Source of the DNA: Thermothielavioides terrestris NRRL 8126
Taxonomy: Eukaryota; Ascomycota; Sordariomycetes; Sordariales; Chaetomiaceae
Assembly: GCF_000226115.1 (NCBI RefSeq)
Contig: NC_016457.1
Location: forward strand, 3,906,001-3,970,000
Direction of reading: 5' to 3'
Length of the DNA: 64,000 bases
The stretch's first letter is position 1. Every line of letters starts with the position of its first letter. A program made the position numbers and the translations under genes. The notes beneath the pieces are model-generated. The model was not told where the DNA came from and searched no databases. It saw only the letters and a list, made by a program, of their open reading frames with translations. Positions 1-10,128 of the stretch are shown piece by piece.

Positions 1-1473
1 TTCAGGAAGCCATCGTCCGTGAGCGGCCTAAACTCCTTGTCGTAAACGCTCCCAAACTTGCCCTCCCTCTCCCACTTCTCCTGCTGCAGACGCTTAGCCA
101 CGGTGGGTAGCAACTGCTGGTCCGGAGGCAGGCGCGGGTCCGGCCGATAAGCGGAAACCATCCACGGCGGCTCGCCTTCCATTGGTTTAGAGTTGCTGCT
201 CGAGAACTCGCGCTCACCCGACCTCGTGGACGGCCGGGTCCCGGTCCCGGTCCCGCTGCTCGTCGAATCCTTGCTCGGCCCTCCTCGCGTCTTCGGTCGC
301 CCCGCGGCACCGTTGGCTGGCTTGGGTTTTCGGGCGGTTGCGGCCGCTGCGGGCTTCTTGGGCGAGGAATCGGATCGTTTGTTCGGATGCGGGGCGGGTC
401 CCGCGCTCGAGATCTTCGTCAGCGAGTTGCCGGTGCTGCCGCTTCGTGCGCGCTGCCTGGGGTTCGTGATGCCGTCCTCGGCGGTGGGGCTGCTATCCCG
501 TTTCCTCACCAGGCGCGTGTCTCGCGCGAGGTGCTCGCTTGGTATCGGGACAGGACTGTCCTTCGCCAGGGGTATTCGCGACGAGCCTTTGCCGCTGCCA
601 TTCGGCACCCAATGCCCGTCAGCTTCTTCGAGAATCTCCTCGGGCCTCCTCAGATCCCAGCTGGGGATCGCTGCCGAATCCACAGTCCTCGTCTCTGATG
701 TGGTCGCCGTCGAGTTTTTCCTCGATCTCGAGACGGTGTATTCAGAACTTCCGATAGACCTGCCCGAGCCGTTGACCTTGTCTTGGCTCTGGTCTCGTCT
801 GGGCCTGTTCTGGCTTTTCGATCGCGCCCGGTCTCTCTGTCGCGGAAGGAAGATCCCTGCGGCCTGCAGTTCCTCGCTCTCTATCCTGGCAAGCTTGTCC
901 CGGTGGATCCACTTGGAATTCTCATCGCTATCGGAGTCCGGGTACAGGCTGCCCTGTCCTTTTCTGTTTGCATGCCCATCTTCCGGCCGTTCCCCGTTGA
1001 TGGCTCCGTGAAGGCCCGGTGAACTTTCGGCGACTCTACGTTCCTTCACGCTCCGTGGCTTCGGATCCCTGTGATCATGCTGCAGGAGGTGGCCAGGTTC
1101 GAGCCCCTTTGCTTTCGAATCGGGGCCTGATTCTTCGTTGCTATCGCCGGGGGAGAGAGGCTCCAGGCCCGTGGCGCCACGCACGGTCGAGTTTCCGTTC
1201 TGAGACGCCAGTGGACGCCGGCCCGAGATGGAAGGGTCTTCGTCTACCGCCTGCAAGTCGTCCTCATAATGCGCCTGGCGATTGACGAAGGGCAGGTTAG
1301 CTCCGGCCCTTGTGGGACAAGACGGAATGGGGAGCGGCAAGAGAGGGATGACAAAGGACAAGGAGGAAGAGAGATACAACACGAATTCTCACCTCCGGCT
1401 CCGTTGGCAGAGCATCCTCCCACACGTGAGCTGGCGATGTCAGAGCCGTTGCTGTTTGGGATACTGTAGCCAT
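1..1473 (-). CDS. Conserved fungal protein, 3' end cut by window edge
   Basis: This is a minus-strand gene that continues past the left edge. Exon 1 is 1473-1393 (27 codons, starting MATVSQTATALT), then a 118 bp intron (1392-1275) with donor GTGAGA, branch GCTAAC and acceptor CGCCAG, then exon 2 from 1274 to beyond base 1. About 451 codons are visible. Most of it is Ser/Pro/Arg-rich and probably disordered. Two blocks look conserved: an acidic run followed by KWIHRDKLARIESEELQAAG (about 975-855), and PWMVSAYRPDPRLPPDQQLL leading to AKRLQQEKWEREGKFGSVYD (about 165-20). I believe related proteins exist across filamentous ascomycetes, but I cannot name a function. The frame has no internal ATG, so an ATG-based ORF search misses it. 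The exon 1 join keeps the frame and gives one continuous protein. Confidence 0.72.
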
Positions 1474-2924
1474 CCTCGCATCTGAGATAGCACTCTACAA
1501 GCGCGACTGCGACGGGCCCGTGCGACGTCTACGACTCCTGTAACGTTCCACGGCTCCGGAAGTCGGGCTCTTCGAGAAAACGGGCATGGAACCGAAGCCC
1601 CGCTGCACGCCGCCAGGGAGAGACGGAATTCCTGAACGCCACGCCCAGCGAGCGACGGCGCAAGGAAGGGCCGTGCAGGCTGCCGTCACGGACAAGATGC
1701 CGGTGTGGCTCGCGCCTCGGGCCTAGCCTCCCGGCAGGCCTCACGCCAAGTCAAATGCTGGACCAGCGCGCCCGCAGCCAACGCATACGCCAAACGAGAG
1801 TGTATGCCCACTGTCTCGTGTTGATAAAGGGCTCGGCGGTGTGCCTGGCTGGCTCCGGGCGGGGGAAGCAAGCAGTATCGGCGCGTTCGTGTGTGGTGTG
1901 TCGTCAATCGGGAAGCAGAAGGTGTCAGAGGTCGCCGCCTCAGAGCATCTATTCCGTATTCCTGGCGAAACAGGCTTCCGGGGCCTTAACGATGTTGGGG
2001 GGCAGGCATTCGCGCAACGGGAATTCGGATTTGCTTTTCTCCCCCCTTATTGGCCTCCCGTGTCGCGGGTTGCGCAGGCAGGATAGGTAGCGAACGTTAC
2101 CGCCGCAATCTTGGGTGATTGTGCGGCGGGAGTGGACCAGAGCGTTGACGAGGAGAATCTGTCAAAATAAAACCGAATCAAAAAGCGTCGAGCCAGGAGG
2201 TGAGCGGCGTCCGGAGGCCGAAAAAGTGCATCCCCTCCAGCGTCGACTGCAGCCGATCCAAGACAGCCAACAGCGCAGAGCGAAGTTCATGAGTGGCAGC
2301 CAGCCAGCCTATGAAGGGCCGTTCCCCAAGGAGCTCGAGAATTCGCTACGGACGGAAAGCAGGGGGGTAACAGCTTTCCATGGGGACTCTGGCAGGGGAG
2401 GAAGCTCCAGTCATTAATCTGTGCTTGCAACGCCATTGGCCAGCGCTGTGGGACCCAGCGGATTTCCGGGCTGTATGGGGCAAGTTGCTTCTGACCGCAT
2501 GAATCGCCGCCCTCAACTCCCTTTTCGGTCTTCTCCGGCCAAGGAGGTAGCTTGATGAAGCTCCCACCACAGCAAGCCAGTGGTTTATCTCAAAGCACAC
2601 AGTACATAACCTAGTTGATGATAGATCACCGTTCGCTCTTTGCATTCAAATGATGCGAATGCCGGTCTCGGCTCCCCGCCATGAACAGTCGGAGGCAGCA
2701 GTTTCAGGATCCTCATTTCAGGCTTCCTTCCAAAAAGACCCCCGCTTTGCCAACGCTTAACTTTCTCTCAGTCACCGTGTATGTGAAAGGTCTCTCTTGT
2801 TAGAAGATCAAACGGCTCTGAAGTCATCATTTTCGGTCAGCATTGTCCCGCATCAAAGAAGCTTCCACAAGCGTCCCATCGACCAGGCTGTTGTTGAACA
2901 AATAACTATCAAAACGGGCAAGCC
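1474..2924. other. Divergent intergenic region, no gene seen
   Basis: This stretch separates the minus-strand gene starting at 1473 from the plus-strand phosphoesterase starting at 2925, so it should hold both promoters. The open frames inside are short, overlap on both strands and have low-complexity Arg/Ser/Pro composition. I found no recognisable protein, tRNA or repeat. Confidence 0.5.
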
Positions 2925-4196
2925 ATGTCTGATTCATCACCGCCTCCTCCCCGTTCAACGCGGCGGACCAGGATCGTTTGTGTCAGCGACACCCACAACT
3001 CCACAGTCAAGCTGCCAAAGGGCGATGTCTTAATCCACTCAGGGGACCTAACAAACCAGGGCAGCTACTCCGAGGTACCTAGGCATCTTGAGGTATTCAT
3101 GAGCGAGCTGAGGTCAGTAAGGAGCTAACCCGTAGCTGGCCAGCTTTCCAAGGCCGTGCAATGGCTTGAAAAGGCCGACTTTGACGCCAAGATTGTGATC
3201 GCAGGTATCAGATCCCCTGGTGGAAGCGTTCCGGGTTCATGCTCACCCATCGGCACAACAGGGAACCACGATATCACTCTGGATCCTAACTTTTACGCCA
3301 AACATGGCTCAAGCTTCCACAACAAGAACCCTCAGGACCCAGCCAAATGTCTGTCACTGCTTACGGCAAGCCCTACCATTACCTACCTCCAGCACAGGAG
3401 CGCCACCATCCGGCTGAGCCGTCCCGACGGGCCAGGCACCGAGTTCACCGTCTTTGGCTCTCCGTACAGTCCCGAGTACGGCACATGGGCGTTCATGTAT
3501 CCCCGTCCAGACCAAGGCAGCGCAGCCGTGGGAAGTCCCAACGCGGCAGAGCTCTGGGCGGCCATACCGCCCGACACCGACATCCTGGTCACCCACACGC
3601 CCGCCTACTCGCATTGTGACGATTCCCTGGGCTGCAGAGACCTGCGCGCAGCGCTTGCAATGGTACGTCCTCGACTGCACGTGTGTGGCCATGTCCACCA
3701 AGCCAGAGGCGCTGAGCGCGTGCGGTGGGACACCGGTGGTGGTCTCGGCGCTGGGGACGGCGTCTCTGCCGAGGCGTCTGTGGAGCGGTGGGAAGATCCG
3801 AGCTCGGATCCCGCCTCGGCGAAGATAAGTTTGGTCGACCTGACGGCGCGCGGTGGAAAGCGGGCGCTCGACTTCCGAGACCCGGCGCCACCTCGTGGTG
3901 CGGAAGCCGGGTGTGGCCCATCCTACTTGCCGGACCCGGCAGAACGGGTCCTATCCGACAGGGAGGACGGGTCGGGGTTGGTGGGCCCAGCCTACCGGAA
4001 CGGTAGCCCTGGCTCTTCGTTGGAGCTTGGAGCGCAGCGCGTGAGTACGGGGCTGCCGAACCCCGTGGACCGCAGCGGCCGACGAGAGACGTGCGTCATC
4101 AACTGCGCCATTGTTGCTACCTCGTGGCCTCACGTTGGAGGAAGGAGATTCCACAAGCCGATCGTGGTCGATCTCGACTTGCCTGTGTGGAGGTGA
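2925..4196 (+). CDS. Calcineurin-like metallophosphoesterase
   Basis: Three exons: 2925-3074, 3144-3204 and 3262-4196, giving 381 residues. Introns are 69 and 57 bp, with donors GTACCT and GTATCA, a GCTAAC branch in the first, and acceptors GGCCAG and CAACAG. The joins restore a complete set of family motifs in order: SDTH (first metal site), SGDLTNQG, AGNHDITLD, VTHTPAYSHCD and CGHVHQARG. These Asp, His and Asn residues bind the dinuclear metal centre. It belongs to the small fungal/metazoan group related to MPPED1/2, whose natural substrate is not settled. The C-terminus (ETCVINCAIVATSWPHVGGR, then KPIVVDLDLPVW) is typical of the fungal members. There is no signal peptide, so it is probably cytosolic. 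A Ser/Gly/Arg-rich insert lies between the GHVH motif and the C-terminal block. Confidence 0.88.
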
Positions 4197-5452
4197 GACG
4201 CGGTGCGCATGTCTGGGAGAGCAGGTCACCTGCCGCCAGTCCCTTACCACTACCACACGCTCGCAGCTACGTGTTAACACCGGGTGATGCGGGTGTCTCG
4301 ACGTGGAAGGCCATCCGGCTTACAGCACAGACAACACGAGACTCGTTCGTGACCTGAGGAGTGGACCATGGCTTCTGCACTCGAGTCTCCAGACGACCAT
4401 CACGTTGAGGAGCGCATGCCCTCCTAGACCGGGATCTACATGTTTGTTCACGAGCCTCAAAGTGCTGTCAGCTGGGCGGGAACAACAACACAAATCACCC
4501 ATAAGAACATCACTCAGATTCCATGGCCGATCTCACCAAGACGTGGCAGTTGAGACGTGCGTCCACTTGACGCCTAGTTGTCCCCCTGGATTCACCAGCA
4601 TGTGCGCTGGACACGCCATGGCGCCTGACATCCGGCCAATACATGCTCCACCGCGGTTGCTAGCTCGCCCGAGTCAATTGACTGCGGGAGGCAGATTTAC
4701 CTGGCAACCACCACCCTCACTTCAGACATTTTGAGCTTTGAGTTTAGCCTGAAGCTCTCGCTCAATGCTGAGTGGCCGACAGTGACCCACGTGAGTGCTC
4801 ACAGCCCACCGTTTGGGGATTGGTTCTGGGCGAGGTCATGAGGTGCACTACCTCGCTGGTATTGCTGCATGTATCGAATGAGACTGATGGTCGACGGAGC
4901 TAACGCCACTCTTGGGTGCTGGGTTGGAGAAACGGAAGACCACACGGCGTAGTGTGCGGACATGGAAAAAGCGAGTCCACTGCCGTCAAACACTGTCTGA
5001 ATCAGCAGTGCCACTGCCTTTTACAACCGTCTCAGTTTACACACTTGAAGCCGTCTATTCGCCGCCTTGCCCCTTTTCCAGGTTCTTAGATGAACTACGT
5101 GTCGGGGATGCGCAAAACTTCAGCCGGTGATAGGCCGCTCATTCGGCTTACAGTAAGACCAATGGAAGATCTCGTGGTGGTTCTCAACTCGCGGGTTTCA
5201 TAGAAAAGCTTACAGGTCCTTCAAAGCAACTCGACTGAAGCGAGATAATCGCACTTGACTTCGAGTGAGACGCTTACCTCAGCGCCGTTACTCAGCACGG
5301 CCCAGAAAGCGCTCAGGGTAACATCAACGGCGTGGCCGATGGTCCTCTCCTGACAGCTGCGTGCGGAATGATCAGTGGACACCAGCGAAGCTTCCATGTC
5401 TGTACAATCAAAATCGGGGAAAGCGAATAGCAACCAATCCCAAGACTCACCG

Positions 5453-5486
5453 CCACACACACTCGAGCACACACACGCACACACAA
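5453..5486. repeat. CA dinucleotide microsatellite
   Basis: Two or three short CA runs interrupted by CTCGAG and CG. It is a simple repeat lying inside the 202-codon minus-strand open frame, where it would encode a Cys/Val-rich stretch, which argues against that frame being a real protein. Confidence 0.8.
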
Positions 5487-6663
5487 CGGCCAACAGGATA
5501 CCGCATTCGATGTTGCGCAAGTCTCGGCCACCGACGAATCGTAGCACGAAGGGCTCTTCCACATTCGTCTCACCAACCATCACGTCGGCGTCACAGCCCT
5601 TATTCGGTAGAGTCGGGATCGGGATGTCTGGGAGTTCGACGTCAAGATCAACATGAATCTGGCACCAGCCAGAGCGTGACCCCGCCCTCGGGACGCAAGG
5701 AGTGCGTGATTCGAACGCCTTGCGGTGAGGCGGACAAGGAGGGGTAAGCATGTATGGAATACAGCAGTTCTGGCGGGGTAAGTCGCAGGCTCTGAGAATC
5801 CGACTCCTCAGCTCGTCAGGACGAATCAACCTCGCTGGGGTCCAGCTGCATGTTGCAGAATGTCAAACATGCAAAGAGAGTGGGCTCGGCCCCAAGAGTG
5901 CAGAACAACATCCAACGACCTTCATCAGAGAGCATGCACATCCCGCTGATCTTGAAACCTGTGAAAGGAAAAAGACAAGCGACAAGCCGTCCTGGTTTCC
6001 GAAGACACAGAAACCGGGACGGATCTTCAGTCTCGAAGGCTGACCACCAGCCGTTGCCGCCAGACCCGCTACTTTGCTTACCCCAGGCCCCCCATCCCGC
6101 GCCGCAACCGTGACCTTAGACAGCGGGCGCATCCGCGTAACGACGGGGCCTAGCCACAAGCAACCTAATCCGCGCGCAAAGCATGCCAGTCCGATCGGCC
6201 GCATGCCCCGTGGCCCCTCAGCACCCCCGCCAGCCGCTGAGACGGGGCGGGGCCTACTAGTAGCGTACACTTCATACACAGTACACAGTGCACACCTTCA
6301 GTGCTTGGTGAGGTCTTGTGAATTCCTGAGTGGATGGAAGTGCCGCGAGAACTGGCTGCATCTTCGAAGCGCCTTCGGCGGGTGATTGGCGCTGCGGACG
6401 AACCCACTTCACCTCCCCCCGCCCCGCTGCCCCGCGTTGGTCGTTCACAGGGCCATCCCCAACATACCACGCACCACTGCTGCATCGGTGCAGTGGCTGC
6501 TTCGGGGCGCAACCAAAAGGAGTGCCGAGACAGGCAACGATTCCCGTACGCGGCTCGGCCGAGATTGAGGTAGGGGGGGAAAGAGGCTTGCAGCGTTGCC
6601 AGAAGCAACCCCCCCTCCCTCCACCAATGGACCAATGGGTCGTCGCATCACCAGGCCCGAAAG

Positions 6664-6695
6664 GAGGGGGGGGGGGAAAGGGAAGGGGGGGAGGG
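6664..6695 (+). repeat. G-run cluster, G-quadruplex-like
   Basis: Four G tracts of three or more bases are separated by one to three A residues on the plus strand. This fits the usual G3+N1-7 pattern for intramolecular quadruplex formation. It lies in a GC-rich non-coding stretch with no gene nearby. Confidence 0.6.
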
Positions 6696-9600
6696 CTGCG
6701 AACGTGAGGCCCGCGTGCGTTCGTGCGTGCTTCGCCCCGGTTGCGCGTCGCCGAGGCGAAGCCCGTCGGCTTCACGGCGCTCCAATCACGGGCGTCACCA
6801 AGCTGGCGGATGGTGCATGCTCTGTGCCTTGTGAGGCCACGGTAGTGTCACCGTACCTGCTTCAGAATGCATCTGTGGAATGCGAAAGGCGGCCGGCCGG
6901 GAGGCCGGGCGGCCGTTGGGGTTGAAGGGGACGCGCCTGTGCTACGGCAGAGAGGGGAAGAATGCCTTTCAGCCCGGAGCCTTGTCGAAGCCCGCTCACG
7001 CTCGGTACGGGGCGGGGTAGGGCAGATATCGAGAGTGCAGGAGGATACGGAGCACCGCCAAGACCTCTGTGTTCTCCTGGAGGGGAGGCTGTTACCTAAC
7101 ACACGTAGTAAACGATCCTCCCTCACAGTGGGACATCTCTCTTCCCACGCGGGATCATGTGTGATGGATTCAAAGCTAGAGCGTTATCAGCGAACACAGG
7201 AGGCAAAGTGACTGTCGATTGAGCCACTGGATTCGTCAAACGCCAGTTACGTTCCATACCTTCCAGCTTGCCTTCACTTGGTCAGGACTAATCCAATGAG
7301 GTGATGAAGATATGTAACGAGTGACTGTTCAGGCTTGTTGCTGTGCGAGACTCCTGCAGGAGACGTTTCCGAATGGGAAGGGTCACCGAGAGCCACAGAG
7401 CAGCAGCCAAGTCGCCTCGCAGGTCCGCTGCCGGCTGCGTGTGTCTGCTGGCTGCACCACACTGGCCGCCCCGATAGTCTTGTCGAAGTTCTCTCCATCC
7501 AGGATCACTACCCGAGGGCTGACACCTCAACTTTGTCTTGCACTTGCACAGAACCCGTGATTGCGAGGCGGTACCCCAGCCTTGCAGTTCGTCGAGAACT
7601 GGGGCTGGCGCCTAATCTTGCATTTCCCCTTCCTCAGGAGCATTGGGCAGCCTGAGGAGCGTGCTTCCATTCACCTCGGGAACCCAGGAATGGCAAGGCT
7701 TGAGCATGAAGATAATTATGGGACGAACTCCCGTGATCGAGATTCAGCCAAGGCACTTCGGAGGCAGACTGCAACGGGCTGCAGCGCAATGCGCAGTGGG
7801 CCGTGGATTGCAGGACAATATTGTCGTAAGAAGGAAGCTGCCGGCCAGCACACCGAAACAAACAAACGAGAATGTGGTGTCGAATCCTCCGACCACGAGG
7901 CTGCTTATCTATGTATAGAGATGGTGGCTGAGGCTGACTGGTCAAGGGGAACCAGCTGGTGGTCAGGGGCCAGCCGCCTCAACTGTCACCGTCGGTTTGG
8001 GGCGATCAGTTGCCATCTTCTGGTGTTTTCCGGCCCTCCTGACATATTTACCCGTCAATCGATTTCGGAGGCAATTCGAGAATCCACCAGAAAGGCCTGC
8101 TCCTCGTCGTCGCTGGGCGACGGAGAGGGGTCGGCTGCACTCAGCTTCACCGCCGGTTGCCTCCTTGCGCCGTTTGAAACACCCACTGTTGCCTCTTGCC
8201 AATCAGTCTCGCCGCGCTCCATCACCCGCCGGCCGCTATTGGCCCGGCATGGGAATGCTTCTTCATTCCCGTCTTTATGCGGTTCGACGTGCTTTCTGAG
8301 ATCAGTTTCAAGAGGAAGGCGGGTTCGGTTGTTGGAATTCACTCTGGCAAAGTTGAAGCTTGCCACAACGAAGAATAAACTCCACAAGCAGCCTGACTCC
8401 AGGCCTCGTCTCCCGCCACAGCCATACCGGCTCTGGATAACTACCAGTCAAACCTCAGCCACTTGAGAGGTTAGGAGCCGTCTGGACCTATCATTTCGAG
8501 CGTGGCATGGCTGTGACTTTCGGAGGCATCAGCAGTTATCGCAAGTTCGATGTCGGAATGGTCGGCACGTTGTGTTGTGTACATCGGTAGCTCTGTTCGC
8601 GCCCCAAGCACTCGGCTTCCACGTTGCCACGGAAGGCGATTGTTGCGTGGATTGGAGCTGGCGAATTGTCCATCGCTTGCCGAATGCCGCATGCGTGGGA
8701 GGCCGCATTTTGGCCCAGGCCCTGCGTGGGCCCCTTTCCTTGGCGGGCCGTCTGCTGTGCTGTTGTGCTGTGTTTCTCTTCCTATCGGACGTAGTATTCC
8801 CATGGATGGGTCTTGCCAACCGAGACCCAGTCGGTGGCTGCGCAGCTGTCGACTGCGTACGCTGTCTATCCTTTCCGCACGCTGGACCTCGACGTCCTCA
8901 GCTCTGCCACTGAGGCTGCAGACGCTCCTTGTCTTGCCTGCTTCGCGGCGGGGCGTGCTCAACTGTGTTCAACTTACCTGAAAAGCGGCATCACTAGGAC
9001 GTGGTTAGTGGCAAGAGCGAGCGCTGAGAGCAAAGAAGCCGACAGAAGGAAGCCCTTGGCCCCACAGCAAGCGAGATGCCGTAAGCCGTCCGAAACGGGG
9101 AAGGCAAGGGGAAGTGGCCAATGGACGGCGTGATCAAAGCCCTCAGCGCCCCACTCTGCCCCATAACCATCGCAAAGCCCACCCCGGCTCCGTCTGGTGT
9201 CCACAACGAAGACCTGGTGCAGCCCGCTAGCCACTGAAGTGGCCGCCCTGGCCGTCCCTGCAAATGGAAGAGGGGCCATAACTCGCCCCCCAATCGATCG
9301 CATCCATCCTTCTGCTTTTGGTGGGAACGGGTGCCCGGAATCAGCCATCACGCCGCCGAAGCCTCTCTTCAGCGCTCCACTCTCCTCGTGTGGAAGGTGC
9401 TGTCCCCTCAACCGCCTTGGCCGCTGCCCGCTGCCCGCTGCCCGACAAGTTCATCCATCCCACCTCCTGCGACTTGGGACCTGACTTGCGGGTGATCTCA
9501 TTGTCTCATCGTCTCATCCTCTCCTGGTTCATCTTTCTCCCATCACCTTACCGCAACCCTGTGTATACCATCCTCCACCCAGCATCTGAGCCAGTTCTCG

Positions 9601-10128
9601 CGGCCGGCACTTTGGGCTGGCCCTGACTATCCTTCGCCCACCGGCCTAGAAACCCGGCCGTCTTTTGCCCTTTTGTTTTTGTCCGCCTAGGAGAGGTACG
9701 GGGTACCGAGGGATAAACAGACAAGCCACGCCCAGTCCGGTCTTCGACGGCAACGACGGTTCATCCCGTATACAATACGCTCCTGCTTCGCACCGCTTCC
9801 TTTCCAGGTCCTATTTTCTTCCCATTTCTTCCCACCCGCTAGCTGTTCCACAGCATTGCCACACACACCAGAGCAGCCGGCCTTCGCTCCATTTCTCTCC
9901 GCCGCACACGCCTCCCTTGCTTAGCACACCGCTCACGTTCCTTGCGCCTCCGATGCAATAGCAGCCCCCAACGGTCAACCGCCGACTGCTGCCTTTGCAT
10001 GCCACGCGACCATCTAATTACGGCCCTTCGGTCCACCTATCTCGCCGCTTTTTGCACCAGACTCGCCGAGCGCCCCGGTCCTCGACGGGAAAGCCGCCTC
10101 GCGCACTTCGACGGCCAGAAACTCAACC

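Larger units (their letters stand above)
4197..10128. other. 5.9 kb region without a supportable gene
   Basis: Between the phosphoesterase and the J-protein gene I see no frame with recognisable protein features. The two longest open frames are 5829-5221 on the minus strand (202 codons) and 7690-8466 on the plus strand (258 codons from its first ATG). Neither resembles a known family. A CA dinucleotide tract lies at 5453-5486 and a G-run cluster at about 6664-6695. From about 9480 to 10128 the plus strand is rich in pyrimidines and TC/CC motifs, as expected of the promoter and leader of the downstream J-protein gene. Confidence 0.45.

Noticed and set aside
193..1011. 272-codon plus-strand frame at the left edge
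   Set aside because: It is antisense to the real minus-strand gene, which reads through conserved blocks and an intron in the opposite frame.
1095..1110. tRNA B-box-like GGTTCGAGCCC
   Set aside because: It lies inside the coding exon of the left-edge gene, with no A box at a suitable distance.
5221..5829. 202-codon minus-strand frame
   Set aside because: It passes through a CA repeat (a Val-Cys-Ala run), has no recognisable motif and no upstream or downstream exon that joins it; kept only as a note in the gap.
7561..8466. 301-codon plus-strand frame
   Set aside because: It begins at TTG; from its first ATG it has 258 codons with random composition and no domain.
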